Source: Pseudomonas sp. BN417
Lineage (GTDB): Bacteria > Pseudomonadota > Gammaproteobacteria > Pseudomonadales > Pseudomonadaceae
Direction: 5' to 3'
Length of the DNA stretch: 48,921 nt
NCBI RefSeq assembly: GCF_029871205.1
Contig: NZ_SSOJ01000146.1
Span: 1 to 48,921, forward strand
Part shown: piece after piece, positions 1 to 9,113 of the stretch
Numbering within the stretch: position 1 is the stretch's first letter
Layout: every line of letters begins with the position of its first letter
Notes under the pieces: generated by a model
Seen by the model: only the letters and a program-made list of their open reading frames with translations
What the model was told of the DNA's origin: nothing
Databases searched by the model: none
Made by a program: the position numbers and the translations under genes

Positions 1-289
1 CATCCATGCCGCTCGTCCCCCTGCGCAACGCTTCCGCTCGGCCTGCTGACGGGGCAGAGTCGCCGCCCCACCTCTGCTGCACAGGTTCAGGCACTGACCA
101 GGCATCAGGATTGCTGCGCCCTGTCAGGCGCGAGTCACCCCTCTACCCCTGGGAGAGGGGCGGGGGTGAGGGATGTATCAGGCAAGCGCGGAGGTCTGAA
201 AGGCCCGTATTAGACGCTTCTATTCGGTGCTGCAACAGCTAACGCAGACATAGCGCCCCTACAAGAACAGTCCCGCCCTATGACTGCGG
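1..289. other. Intergenic repeat-rich stretch at left edge
   Basis: No convincing gene. The short open frames have no ribosome-binding site and run through repeats. The stretch holds a C-rich/G-rich hairpin at about 134-160 (arms of the CCCCTCT / AGAGGGG kind seen elsewhere in this window) and the left copy of a 94-bp dispersed repeat. It lies downstream of the diguanylate cyclase gene, whose stop codon is at 290-292. Confidence 0.6.
161..254 (+). repeat. 94-bp dispersed repeat, left copy (inverted partner at 48766-48859)
   Basis: By eye, this stretch matches the reverse complement of 48766-48859 over 94 positions with about nine mismatches and no gaps, roughly 90 percent identity. The best-conserved part carries TAGACGCTTCTATTCGGT and then CTGCAACAGCTAACGCAGAC. 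Neither copy encodes a recognisable protein or tRNA. It is probably a species-specific intergenic repeat. Copy number elsewhere cannot be judged from here. Confidence 0.85.
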
Positions 290-1228
290 CTAGCCGTTCA
301 AGCGGTTACGCCCGTCCTGCTTGGCCTGGTACAGCGCGCTGTCCGCCCGGGCGATCAGGCCTTGCAGGCTGTCCGGCTTGCACATTTCGGCCAGCCCGAT
401 GGAAACGGTCACGCCGGGCAGCACGCCCAGGGGCGAATAGAAGGAAGGGATCTGCTCCAGGCTGCTGCGCAGGCGCTCGCCGATGGCGCGGGCCTCGCGG
501 CAATTCATTTCCGGCAGGAGGATGACGAACTCCTCGCCGCCATAGCGGGCCATGCTGTCCTTGGGCCGCAACTGGTTGCGCAAGGTGTGGGCCACCAGGC
601 AGAGGGCGTAGTCACCGGCCAGGTGGCCGTGGCGGTCGTTGTAGCCCTTGAAGTGATCGACATCCAGCATGAGCATCGACAGCGGCTGGCCGTTGAAGGC
701 GCAGCGGGTGCTTTCGCGCTGGTAGATGTGCTCCAGCCAGCGGCGGTTGAAGAGCCCGGTGAGGGTGTCGATCTTGGCGTTCTGCTCGGTATCGAGAATG
801 ATCCGGTTGCCCTGGCGAACCCGGTCGCAGAGCAGCTCCAGGAGGTTCTGCATCACCTGCGGTGCCTGCTGGAACAGCCCCACCAGGGCCTGACGATGCA
901 GGCGCAGCACGCTGGTGGGCTCGCTGGCCACTACATAGGCCGAGGGGTGGTCATTGTCGATGAAGCTGATCTCGCCAGCGCACTCACCCACCTCCACCGT
1001 GCTCACCGGGCTGTTTTCCAGCGAGCCGAGGTAGACCATCAGCCGCCCTGCCAGCACCAGGTAGAGATACTGGTTGCGATTGAAGGGCGACAGCACGATC
1101 TCGCCAGTATCCAGGTCGCAGGCGCGAAACTCCTTCAGCAATTGCTCGAGGTTGCTCGCGGCGACGTTCCGGAACAGGCGCAGTCGGCTCAGCAGGTGCA
1201 AGTCTTTTTGCCAGTGAACATGCTTCAT
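290..1228 (-). CDS. Diguanylate cyclase with N-terminal cyclic-nucleotide-binding-like domain
   Basis: A 312-residue cytoplasmic protein with no membrane segment. Residues about 10-125 resemble a CNB/Crp-type sensor beta-roll. Residues about 150-312 form a GGDEF domain with the entry motif DTLTGLFNRR (154-163), metal-binding DVDHFK (189-194) and a GGEEF active site (230-234). RPKD (221-224) lies exactly five residues before GGEEF, so the product-inhibition I-site RxxD is intact. It should therefore make c-di-GMP from two GTP with feedback control. The signal read by the N-terminal domain is unknown; cAMP or another small ligand is possible. The start ATG follows directly after the last CNB-like helix-forming residues and no better upstream start exists. 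The gene appears monocistronic. Its c-di-GMP could in principle feed Alg44 downstream, but that link is only inference. Confidence 0.85.
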   Translation of the reverse strand: MKHVHWQKDLHLLSRLRLFRNVAASNLEQLLKEFRACDLDTGEIVLSPFNRNQYLYLVLAGRLMVYLGSLENSPVSTVEVGECAGEISFIDNDHPSAYVVASEPTSVLRLHRQALVGLFQQAPQVMQNLLELLCDRVRQGNRIILDTEQNAKIDTLTGLFNRRWLEHIYQRESTRCAFNGQPLSMLMLDVDHFKGYNDRHGHLAGDYALCLVAHTLRNQLRPKDSMARYGGEEFVILLPEMNCREARAIGERLRSSLEQIPSFYSPLGVLPGVTVSIGLAEMCKPDSLQGLIARADSALYQAKQDGRNRLNG

Positions 1229-1493
1229 AGCTGCAACGAACCCGAATGCCAGTCGAAGCGGACGGCACCGCTAACGATCCCTGTCCAAGGTGTTAACCCG
1301 AAGTGACAGTATTCCCGCACTTTTTGTCTGGCAATGCCCGTCCAAAGCTGGGCCGACAGACGGCATGATCTTGGTAAGGAGCGCGACGATTACTGATATT
1401 TGCCACAATTTGGCAACAAAATTCTGCGCACACGAAAACGCTGTGAGCCTGTCGCTCACGCAGTCGGATTCGATTCCAGATGACGCAGAGACC
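1229..1493. promoter_or_regulatory. Leader of the diguanylate cyclase gene with two inverted repeats
   Basis: A non-coding stretch. It contains a perfect operator-like palindrome, TTGCCA-N5-TGGCAA (1400-1416), in a locally AT-rich patch, and a second inverted repeat, GTGAGC-N5-GCTCAC (1443-1459). Either could bind a dimeric regulator of the minus-strand gene ending at 290. No clear sigma-70 hexamers are placed with confidence. Confidence 0.35.
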
Positions 1494-1516
1494 AAAAGGC
1501 CGCCCTTGGGGCGGCC
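1494..1516 (-). terminator. Rho-independent terminator of the acyl-CoA synthetase unit
   Basis: Read on the minus strand, GGCCGCCC and GGGCGGCC form an 8-bp GC stem with a 3-nt loop, followed by TTTT. It lies 25 bp after the stop codon of the synthetase gene. Confidence 0.8.
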
Positions 1517-1540
1517 CGCTGTCGGTCAGTATAGATGGCC

Positions 1541-3442
1541 TCAGGCCAGCAAGCGGAATTTCATCGCATAACCCGCCATGCGCCCCTCCAGTCGCTCCTG
1601 GAGCTGCGAATCCAGGCCCGGCACGCGGATTTCGGCGACCTGGCCATGGCGCTCGTCGTTCACCACCGTCACGCTGACGCCCGGGGCGATGCTGCCCAGG
1701 ACCTCCTCCAGTACGCGGCGGATGGCGTCGAAGCGCAGGGTCGGTTTGAAGGTCTTGCCCACTGCGGTGACCGGGATGGCGTCGATGATCCAGACGTCCT
1801 TGGGCACCGCAGCGCGTTCAGGGATATGCCGCGCCGCATGCTCCAGCAACTCCGCTTCGCTGACGCTGGCGCCGGGTTTCAGTTGCACGTAGGCCACCGG
1901 CAGTTCGCCGACCTTGTCATCGGGCTTGCCGACGGCGGCGGCCATGGCCACGGCCGGATGCTTGTGCAGGGCTTCCTCGATCATCTGCGGATCGATATTG
2001 TGGCCGCCGCGGATGATCAGGTCCTTGCTGCGGCCGGTGAGCCAGATATAACCGTCGGCGTCGATACGACCGAGGTCGCCGGTATTGAACCAGTCGCCGT
2101 CGACCCAGATGCCCTTGTTCTTGTCCGCCTGCAGGTACCCCTTGAACACGGTCACGCCGCGCACGCAGAGGTTGCCGATCTCGTCGACGGCGGCATCGCG
2201 CAGGTAGTGCCCCGACTCGTCAAGCACGGCGACCTTCACCTGGCAGTAGGGCATGCGCATGCCGATGGAGCCGGGCCGGCGCTCGCCATGGGCAGGGTTG
2301 CCGCAGCTGCCACAGGTGCCTTCAGTGAGGCCGTAGCCTTCGATCAGCCGCAAGCCGGTCTTGGCCTCGAACTGCTTGATCAGCTCCACCGGCATCGGCG
2401 CCGCGCCGCACAGGGCGTAGCGCAGGCTGGAGAGGTCGTGACCCTCGCTGGGTACCTGCAGGAGGCCCGCGTAGATGGTCGGCACGCCGCTGAAGAAGCT
2501 CACCCGGTAGCGCTCGATGACCTTCCAGAAGTTCTGGATAAGGCGACTGTTGCGGTAGCCCTGGGGCGTGGCGATGAGAATCTCGGCGCCGGCGAAGAAG
2601 GGCGCGAGTCCGGTGACCATCACGCCGTTGACGTGGAACAGCGGCAAGCCACAGAGGGTGTTGTCGCCCTCCTCCAGGTTGAGCCCGTAGGCGAGGATCA
2701 TCGCCATGGCCACTTCGTTGCGGTGGCTGTGGGGCGCCAGTTTGGGCGTGCCGGTGGTGCCGCCGGTATGGAAGTAGGAGGCGACGTCATCCGGGTCGAT
2801 CACCCGGCCGCTTTCCAGGTGGTCGGCGGGGAAGCGGTCGAGGAGTTCGTCGAAGTCCAGCACGCCTTCCGGCAGCGCGCCCCGTTGGGCCTTGATGGCG
2901 CTGCGCTGGGGCTCGGGCAGCAGGTTGGCGAGGTCCACCGCGACTATGGCTTCCAGCTCCGGCAAGTGGTCGCGCAGGCCGGCCACCTTGTCCCAGAGGT
3001 CGGTGCCGGGGAACGGCGCCAGGGTCACCAGCACTTTCGAGTCCGCCGCATGGACCAGTTCGGCGATGTGCTCGGGCTCCAGCAAGGGGTTGATGGCGTT
3101 GACGATACCCGCCGCCTCGCCACCCCAGAGGGTGAAGTGGGTCTGCGGCAGGTTCGGCAGCAGGAAGGACACCGCCTTGCCCGGGCGCACGCCCAGGTGG
3201 TGGAAGGCGTTGGCGGCCTGGGTGACCCGAGCCAGCAGTTGCGCGTAGGTCAGCTCGAAGGGCGTTTCCTCGGCGTCGCCCTGGAGCAGGAAGGTCATCG
3301 CGCGCTTGTGCGGATGGCGTTCGGCGCTTTGGCGGATCAGATCAAAGGTGCTGTCCGGCATGCCGCGCTCTTCCAGCGATAGGCGTTCGATTGCTTCGAT
3401 GTCACGCAGGGTGGCGATGGGCGGAACGGAAGTCTGGGCCAT
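1541..3442 (-). CDS. Acyl-CoA synthetase, AMP-forming (ANL superfamily)
   Basis: A 633-residue soluble enzyme predicted to activate a carboxylic acid to its acyl-adenylate and then to the CoA thioester. It shows the A3 phosphate-binding loop HTGGTTGTPK, the A5 motif EGYGLTEG, the A7 motif NTGDLG, the hinge region GRSKDLIIRGG and a C-terminal catalytic-lysine context TAVGKTFKP. The length is slightly above the usual 540-600, with an N-terminal extension of about 30 residues. The acid substrate cannot be read from the sequence; a fatty or aryl acid is plausible. The gene follows the esterase gene by 27 bp on the same strand, so the two are probably cotranscribed, with the esterase releasing an acid that this enzyme activates (inference). 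A terminator follows at 1494-1516. Confidence 0.88.
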   Translation of the reverse strand: MAQTSVPPIATLRDIEAIERLSLEERGMPDSTFDLIRQSAERHPHKRAMTFLLQGDAEETPFELTYAQLLARVTQAANAFHHLGVRPGKAVSFLLPNLPQTHFTLWGGEAAGIVNAINPLLEPEHIAELVHAADSKVLVTLAPFPGTDLWDKVAGLRDHLPELEAIVAVDLANLLPEPQRSAIKAQRGALPEGVLDFDELLDRFPADHLESGRVIDPDDVASYFHTGGTTGTPKLAPHSHRNEVAMAMILAYGLNLEEGDNTLCGLPLFHVNGVMVTGLAPFFAGAEILIATPQGYRNSRLIQNFWKVIERYRVSFFSGVPTIYAGLLQVPSEGHDLSSLRYALCGAAPMPVELIKQFEAKTGLRLIEGYGLTEGTCGSCGNPAHGERRPGSIGMRMPYCQVKVAVLDESGHYLRDAAVDEIGNLCVRGVTVFKGYLQADKNKGIWVDGDWFNTGDLGRIDADGYIWLTGRSKDLIIRGGHNIDPQMIEEALHKHPAVAMAAAVGKPDDKVGELPVAYVQLKPGASVSEAELLEHAARHIPERAAVPKDVWIIDAIPVTAVGKTFKPTLRFDAIRRVLEEVLGSIAPGVSVTVVNDERHGQVAEIRVPGLDSQLQERLEGRMAGYAMKFRLLA

Positions 3443-3469
3443 GGTCGGTTCTTGTTCTGGGGGTTGGGG

Positions 3470-4174
<705 letters not shown>

Positions 4175-4264
4175 TCAGGAAGGGTGGTTTGATAACAAAA
4201 AAATATGTCGCACCGCTAAAACTTTACCTATTGACCTATCGGAATAGGCCTACTGGCACCTGGC

Positions 4265-4280
4265 TGGTACGGCCTTTGCT
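4265..4280 (+). promoter_or_regulatory. Sigma-54 (RpoN) promoter of aapJQMP
   Basis: TGGTACG, then four bases, then TTGCT. The invariant GG (4266-4267) and GC (4278-4279) are separated by exactly ten bases, and only one position departs from the consensus TGGCACG-N4-TTGCW. Transcription should start near 4291. A nitrogen-controlled enhancer-binding protein such as NtrC is the natural activator of amino-acid uptake, but no clear NtrC box was found. Confidence 0.7.
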
Positions 4281-4290
4281 ATTCAGCAGC

Positions 4291-4605
4291 TGACTGACTC
4301 ACGGCTGGGGCTCGGTAACACTTGTCCTGGCGTGCAACGGGTTGGGTAGCGGTTCCGACCGCTACCTTGCAGGCGGCCCCCCGGCGCCATTCATGATGCG
4401 GGGGTGGGCGCAATCCGTCTCCAGCCCATTTGACCAATGGGCGAGGAAAGGTCCGGTGGCGAGCGGAGCAGCGCCAACTAGACTCCTTCCTTAGGTCCGA
4501 CACCCCGGTTGACCTTTTCAAGTGCATGAAAGGTTGAACCTGCCTCACGAGGGTACGGCGGTGGGATCGAGACTCCAACACCAATAAAAGCAACTGGAGG
4601 TTTTA
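4291..4605 (+). other. Long structured 5' leader of aapJ
   Basis: About 315 nt lie between the predicted start site and the aapJ ATG. Three hairpins are visible. GGTAGCGGT/ACCGCTACC with a TCCG tetraloop lies at 4345-4366. GCCCATT/AATGGGC with a TGACC loop lies at 4424-4442. ACCTTTTCA/TGAAAGGT with one bulge lies at 4512-4534. A minus-strand open frame of 104 codons across this stretch has no coding character. The leader may carry post-transcriptional control or simply stabilise a highly expressed message. Confidence 0.45.
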
Positions 4606-5634
4606 ATGAAGATGGTGAAATCCACCCTGGCCGTGCTGACCGCGGCAACCGTTCTCGGTGTCAGCGGTTTCGCACAGGCGGGCGCCACCCTGGACGCGGT
4701 GAAGAAGAAAGGCTACGTGCAATGCGGCATCAGTGACGGCCTCCCGGGCTTCTCTTACGCCGACGGCAAGGGCAACTACAAGGGCATCGACGTCGATGTC
4801 TGCCGTGCCGTTGCCGCCGCCGTGTTCGGCGATGCCAGCAAGGTCAAGTACAGCCCGCTGACCGCCAAGGAACGTTTCACCGCGCTGCAGTCCGGCGAAG
4901 TGGATGTCCTCTCGCGCAACAGCACCTGGACCAGCTCGCGCGACGCCGCCATGGGCCTGAACTTCACCGGCGTGACCTACTACGACGGTCAAGGCTTCCT
5001 GGTGAACAAGAAACTCGGCGTTTCCAGCGCCAAGGAACTTGATGGCGCCACCGTCTGCATCCAGGCCGGCACCACCACCGAACTGAACCTGTCCGACTAC
5101 TTCCGCGCCAACAACCTCAAGTACACCCCCATCACCTACGACACCTCCGACGAGAGCGCCAAATCGCTGGAATCCGGTCGTTGCGACGTACTGACCTCCG
5201 ACCAGTCCCAGCTCTATGCCCAGCGCATCAAGCTGGCCGCGCCGGACGAGTACGTGGTGCTGCCGGAAGTGATCTCCAAAGAGCCCCTCGGCCCGGCCGT
5301 GCGTCAGGGTGACGAGGAGTGGTTCGACATCGTGCGCTGGTCCCTGTTCGCCATGGTCAACGCAGAGGAACTGGGCCTGAACTCGAAGAACGTCGAAGAA
5401 CAGGCCAAAACCACCAAGAACCCCGACATTGCCCGTCTGCTGGGCACTGAAGGCGAGTTCGGCAAGGACCTGAAGCTGCCGAAGGACTGGGCGGTGCAAA
5501 TCGTCAAGCAGGTCGGCAACTACAGTGAAATCTTCGATCGCAATATCGGTGCCGGTAGCGACCTGAAGATCGAGCGCGGTCTCAACGCCCTGTGGAACAA
5601 GGGCGGTCTGCAGTACGCACCGCCGGTGCGCTGA
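4606..5634 (+). CDS. aapJ: General L-amino-acid ABC transporter, periplasmic binding protein
   Basis: A 342-residue solute-binding protein of family 3 with a Sec signal peptide of about 25 residues ending in GFAQA. The mature protein carries the characteristic AapJ features: an early Cys in YVQCGISDGLPGFSY, DVDVCRAVAAA, the region VLSRNSTWTSSRD and a second Cys pair (TVCIQAG, GRCDVL). The length fits AapJ (about 340) rather than the shorter 250-residue polar-amino-acid binders. It binds a broad range of L-amino acids and delivers them to AapQ/AapM. The Shine-Dalgarno is GGAGG, 7 nt before the ATG. It is the first gene of aapJQMP, with a sigma-54 promoter upstream and a stable hairpin directly after it. 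Confidence 0.95.
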   Translation: MKMVKSTLAVLTAATVLGVSGFAQAGATLDAVKKKGYVQCGISDGLPGFSYADGKGNYKGIDVDVCRAVAAAVFGDASKVKYSPLTAKERFTALQSGEVDVLSRNSTWTSSRDAAMGLNFTGVTYYDGQGFLVNKKLGVSSAKELDGATVCIQAGTTTELNLSDYFRANNLKYTPITYDTSDESAKSLESGRCDVLTSDQSQLYAQRIKLAAPDEYVVLPEVISKEPLGPAVRQGDEEWFDIVRWSLFAMVNAEELGLNSKNVEEQAKTTKNPDIARLLGTEGEFGKDLKLPKDWAVQIVKQVGNYSEIFDRNIGAGSDLKIERGLNALWNKGGLQYAPPVR

Positions 5635-5639
5635 CCGTC

Positions 5640-5670
5640 GCCCGGCGGCCGCATGATGCGGTTGCCGGGC
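5640..5670 (+). other. Intercistronic hairpin after aapJ
   Basis: GCCCGGC-GG-CCGCA loops back on TGCGG-TT-GCCGGGC: two perfect stems of 7 and 5 bp around a symmetrical internal loop. There is no U-run, so it is more likely a 3'-end stabiliser for the aapJ message than a terminator. Such hairpins commonly set the excess of binding protein over permease. Confidence 0.6.
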
Positions 5671-5741
5671 CAGTGTTCCAACTACAAGAGCCCCCGCGGC
5701 CTTGCCTTTGTGCAGGTCGCCGGGGTTCCTAGAGGGCTGTC

Positions 5742-6926
5742 ATGCAAAACACTGTCAATCCCCCGCGCCGCGGCGGTTCGATCTGGACCGACCCCAAGGC
5801 GCGTGCGTGGGTCTTTCAGATCATCGCGGTCATCGCGGTCATCGCACTGGGCTGGTACCTGTTCCAGAACACCCAGACAAACCTGGAAAAACGCGGAATT
5901 CTCTCCGGCTTCGACTTCCTCGAGCAGAGCGCCGGTTTCGGGATCTCCCAGCACCTGATCGACTACAACGAGAGCGACTCCTACAGCCGCGTCTTCGTCA
6001 TCGGTCTGCTGAACACCCTGCTGGTCTCGGTCATCGGCATTTTCTTCGCCACCATCCTTGGCTTCATCCTCGGGGTGGCGCGGCTCTCGCCGAACTGGTT
6101 GGTACGCAAACTGGCAACCATCTACATCGAGACCTTCCGCAACATCCCGCCGTTGCTGCAGATCTTCTTCTGGTACTTCGCCGTGATGCTGCCCATGCCC
6201 GGGCCGCGACAGAGCCTGAGCCTGGGCGAGAACTTCTTCCTCAACAATCGCGGCCTGTACATGCCGGCACCGACCATGGCGGATGGCTTCTGGCCCTTCC
6301 TCATCGGCCTGGTGCTGATATTGGTGGGTATCGTCGTCCTGGCCCGCTGGGCCAAGGCGCGGCAAGAAGCGACCGGCCAGCGCTTCCCGGTATTGCTCTC
6401 GACCCTGGCGCTGCTGGTGGTAGTCCCTACCCTGACCGAACTGGCGTTCGGTGCGCCCTTCCACTGGAGCGTGCCGCAACTGCAGGGCTTCAACTTCCGT
6501 GGCGGCTGGGTGGTGATTCCCGAACTGATCGCCCTGACCCTGGCGCTGACCGTCTACACCGCGGCCTTCATCGCCGAAATCGTGCGCTCGGGCATCCAGG
6601 CGGTGAGCCACGGGCAGACCGAAGCCGCGCGCTCGCTGGGCCTGCCGGCGCCGAAGATCCTGCGCCTGGTGATCATTCCGCAGGCCCTGCGCGTGATCAT
6701 TCCGCCGCTCACCAGCCAGTACCTGAACCTGGCCAAGAACTCGTCCCTGGCAGCCGGCATCGGCTACCCGGACATGGTCTCGCTGTTCGCCGGAACGGTG
6801 CTGAACCAGACCGGACAGGCGATCGAGGTGATTGCCATCACCATGAGCGTTTACCTGGCCATCAGCATCAGCATTTCCATACTGATGAACTGGTACAACA
6901 AGCGCATTGCGCTGATCGAGCGGTAA
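5742..6926 (+). CDS. aapQ: General L-amino-acid ABC transporter, permease AapQ
   Basis: A 394-residue inner-membrane permease of the HisM family. One membrane segment lies near the N-terminus (about 25-41), followed by a periplasmic stretch. The rest of the membrane domain includes the region FRNIPPLLQ and the coupling EAA loop (EAARSLGLPAPKILRLVIIPQALR). The long insertion between membrane segments is typical of AapQ. It pairs with AapM to form the channel. It starts 107 bp after aapJ and ends 10 bp before aapM. Confidence 0.94.
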   Translation: MQNTVNPPRRGGSIWTDPKARAWVFQIIAVIAVIALGWYLFQNTQTNLEKRGILSGFDFLEQSAGFGISQHLIDYNESDSYSRVFVIGLLNTLLVSVIGIFFATILGFILGVARLSPNWLVRKLATIYIETFRNIPPLLQIFFWYFAVMLPMPGPRQSLSLGENFFLNNRGLYMPAPTMADGFWPFLIGLVLILVGIVVLARWAKARQEATGQRFPVLLSTLALLVVVPTLTELAFGAPFHWSVPQLQGFNFRGGWVVIPELIALTLALTVYTAAFIAEIVRSGIQAVSHGQTEAARSLGLPAPKILRLVIIPQALRVIIPPLTSQYLNLAKNSSLAAGIGYPDMVSLFAGTVLNQTGQAIEVIAITMSVYLAISISISILMNWYNKRIALIER

Positions 6927-6936
6927 GGAGAAGCGC

Positions 6937-8034
6937 ATGACCGTACATACCTTCCGACCCGACATGCCGCCACCGCGCCTGAGCGTCGGCGTGGTCGGCT
7001 GGCTGCGTGCCAACCTGTTCTCCAACTGGTTCAACACGCTGCTGACCCTGTTCGCCATCTACCTGGTCTGGCTGATCCTGCCGCCGCTGATGAAGTGGGC
7101 CTTTCTCCAGGCCGACTGGACCGGCACCACCCGCGCCGACTGCACCAGCGACGGCGCCTGCTGGGTGTTCATCAAGGTGCGCTTCAGCCAGTTCATGTAT
7201 GGCTTCTATCCGGAGGCCCTGCGCTGGCGTGTGGACCTGGCGGTCTGGCTGGCGATCTTCGGCATCGCGCCGCTGTTCATTCCCAAGGTGCCGCACAAGG
7301 CGATCTACGGGCTGAGCTTCCTGGTGGTCTATCCGCTGCTGGCCTACTGGCTGCTGCATGGCGGTTTCTTCGGCCTGGAAACGGTGTCCACCAGCCAGTG
7401 GGGCGGCCTGATGCTGACCCTGGTGATCGCGGCGGTGGGCATAGTCGGTGCCTTGCCGCTGGGCATCATGCTGGCCCTGGGACGACGCTCGGACATGCCG
7501 GCGATCAAGGTCATCTGCGTGACCTTCATCGAGTTCTGGCGCGGCGTGCCGTTGATCACCGTGCTGTTCATGTCCTCGGTGATGCTGCCGCTGTTCCTCC
7601 CCGAGGGGCTCTCCTTCGACAAGTTGATGAGGGCGCTGATCGGGGTGATCCTGTTCCAGTCGGCCTACATCGCCGAAGTGGTGCGGGGCGGCCTGCAGGC
7701 CATCCCCAAGGGCCAGTACGAAGCCGCCGCGGCCATGGGCCTGGGCTACTGGCGGATGATGGGCCTGGTGATCCTGCCGCAAGCCCTGAAGCTGGTGATT
7801 CCCGGCATCGTCAACACCTTCATCGCACTGTTCAAGGACACCAGCCTGGTCATCATCATCGGCCTGTTCGACCTGCTCAACAGCATCAAGCAGGCCACCA
7901 CCGATCCGGCCTGGCTGGGCATGGCCACCGAGGGCTACGTGTTCGCCGCCCTGGTGTTCTGGATCTTCTGTTTCGGCATGTCCCGCTACTCCATGAGCCT
8001 GGAGCGCAAGCTGGACACTGGCCACAAGCGTTAG
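6937..8034 (+). CDS. aapM: General L-amino-acid ABC transporter, permease AapM
   Basis: A 365-residue inner-membrane permease with a membrane-rich N-terminal half that includes a periplasmic loop, followed by the HisM-type core. The core contains FIEFWRGVPLITVLFMSS and the EAA loop EAAAAMGLGYWRMMGLVILPQ. It forms the heterodimeric channel with AapQ. The Shine-Dalgarno AAGGAG overlaps the aapQ stop codon, so the two are translationally linked; aapP follows after 9 bp. Confidence 0.94.
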   Translation: MTVHTFRPDMPPPRLSVGVVGWLRANLFSNWFNTLLTLFAIYLVWLILPPLMKWAFLQADWTGTTRADCTSDGACWVFIKVRFSQFMYGFYPEALRWRVDLAVWLAIFGIAPLFIPKVPHKAIYGLSFLVVYPLLAYWLLHGGFFGLETVSTSQWGGLMLTLVIAAVGIVGALPLGIMLALGRRSDMPAIKVICVTFIEFWRGVPLITVLFMSSVMLPLFLPEGLSFDKLMRALIGVILFQSAYIAEVVRGGLQAIPKGQYEAAAAMGLGYWRMMGLVILPQALKLVIPGIVNTFIALFKDTSLVIIIGLFDLLNSIKQATTDPAWLGMATEGYVFAALVFWIFCFGMSRYSMSLERKLDTGHKR

Positions 8035-8043
8035 GAGTCACCC

Positions 8044-8805
8044 ATGACTGAAGCAAGCAAGAAAACCGCCGGCGATCCGATCATCCGCCTGCAGGGCGTG
8101 AACAAGTGGTACGGCCAGTTCCACGTGCTGAAAGACATCAACCTGGACGTCAAGCAGGGCGAGCGTATCGTCCTCTGCGGGCCTTCTGGCTCGGGCAAGT
8201 CGACCACCATCCGCTGCATCAATCGCCTGGAGGAGCACCAGCAGGGCCGCATCATCGTCGATGGCACCGAGCTGACCAGCGACCTCAAGCACATCGAGGC
8301 GATCCGCAGCGAAGTGGGCATGGTGTTCCAGCACTTCAACCTGTTCCCGCACCTCACCGTGCTGCAGAACTGCACCCTGGCGCCCATGTGGGTGCGCAAG
8401 ATGCCCAAGCGCAAGGCCGAGGAAGTCGCCATGCACTTCCTCGAGCGCGTACGCATCCCCGAGCAGGCCAACAAGTTCCCGGGGCAGCTCTCCGGCGGCC
8501 AGCAGCAGCGTGTGGCCATCGCCCGCGCGCTGTGCATGAAGCCGAAGATCATGCTGTTCGACGAACCCACCTCGGCGCTCGACCCGGAGATGGTGAAGGA
8601 AGTGCTCGACACCATGGTCGGCCTGGCCCAGGACGGTATGACCATGCTCTGCGTGACCCACGAGATGGGCTTCGCCCGTACCGTGGCCGACCGGGTGATC
8701 TTCATGGACAAGGGTGAGATCGTGGAACAGAACGAGCCCCACGCCTTCTTCGACAATCCGCAGAACGAACGGACCAAGGCGTTCCTCGGCCAGATCCTGC
8801 ACTGA
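8044..8805 (+). CDS. aapP: General L-amino-acid ABC transporter, ATPase AapP
   Basis: A 253-residue ABC ATPase of the polar-amino-acid uptake class. It has Walker A GPSGSGKS (46-53), the Q-loop FQHFNLFP, the signature LSGGQ (149-153), Walker B IMLFDEP with catalytic Glu174 and the switch histidine in VTHEMGF. It powers import through AapQM. The gap from aapM is 9 bp, with the Shine-Dalgarno AGGAG overlapping the aapM stop region. It is the last gene of the operon and is followed by a strong terminator. Confidence 0.95.
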   Translation: MTEASKKTAGDPIIRLQGVNKWYGQFHVLKDINLDVKQGERIVLCGPSGSGKSTTIRCINRLEEHQQGRIIVDGTELTSDLKHIEAIRSEVGMVFQHFNLFPHLTVLQNCTLAPMWVRKMPKRKAEEVAMHFLERVRIPEQANKFPGQLSGGQQQRVAIARALCMKPKIMLFDEPTSALDPEMVKEVLDTMVGLAQDGMTMLCVTHEMGFARTVADRVIFMDKGEIVEQNEPHAFFDNPQNERTKAFLGQILH

Positions 8806-8823
8806 GGATTGGCCGCTGTACGA

Positions 8824-8852
8824 AAAAGGGAGCCTCCGGGCTCCCTTTTCTT
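8824..8852 (+). terminator. Rho-independent terminator of aapJQMP
   Basis: GGGAGCC and GGCTCCC form a 7-bp stem with a short TCCG-type loop, flanked by an A-run before and TTTTCTTTT after. It lies about 20 bp after the aapP stop codon. Confidence 0.85.
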
Positions 8853-8878
8853 TTGGGCAACTTGCGTTGGCGCCTTTC

Positions 8879-8958
8879 GTAGGTTGGCGCTGAGCGAAGC
8901 GAAGCCCAACATCTTCGCCCCACCACCGTTGGGCTTCGCCGAGCTCGGCCCAACCTAC
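8879..8958. repeat. 80-bp intergenic inverted repeat (GTAGGTTGG family), copy 1
   Basis: The left arm starts GTAGGTTGG and runs to GAAGCCCAAC. The right arm runs from GTTGGGCTTCG to CCAACCTAC. The arms can pair almost completely around a loop of about 17 nt. The same 80-bp element recurs at 20587-20666 between algK and algE. It resembles paired REP sequences of pseudomonads. Confidence 0.8.
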
Positions 8959-9014
8959 AGCTCTGAACGAGGAAGGGACCCTTCGGGCTCCCTTGTCCAT
9001 TGGCGCGTGGAATG

Positions 9015-9063
9015 CTCCTGTAGGGGCGAATTCATTCGCCAAGCAGCCCGCAGGGCTGCCCAC
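9015..9063 (+). repeat. REP-like hairpin repeat (CTCCTGTAGGGGCGAA type)
   Basis: GGGCGAATTCATTCGCC is a self-complementary core, followed by AGCAGCCCGCAGGGCTGCC, another hairpin. The part from AATTCATTCGCC onward matches the reverse complement of about 48736-48766 with a few substitutions, so both belong to one dispersed family. Confidence 0.65.
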
Positions 9064-9070
9064 CTCGAAC

Positions 9071-9095
9071 GAAAAAGCCGCGCATCGCGCGGCTC
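9071..9095 (-). terminator. Terminator of the amino-acid binding protein gene
   Basis: On the minus strand, AGCCGCGC/GCGCGGCT form an 8-bp stem with a 3-nt loop, followed by TTTTT. It lies about 20 bp after the stop codon of the gene ending at 9114. Confidence 0.8.
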
Positions 9096-9113
9096 TTTCA
9101 GAGGGCTCCGCCC

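Noticed and set aside
4279-4593. 104-codon minus-strand frame in the aapJ leader
   Set aside because: It has no Shine-Dalgarno and an atypical composition, and it spans several RNA hairpins of the opposite strand.
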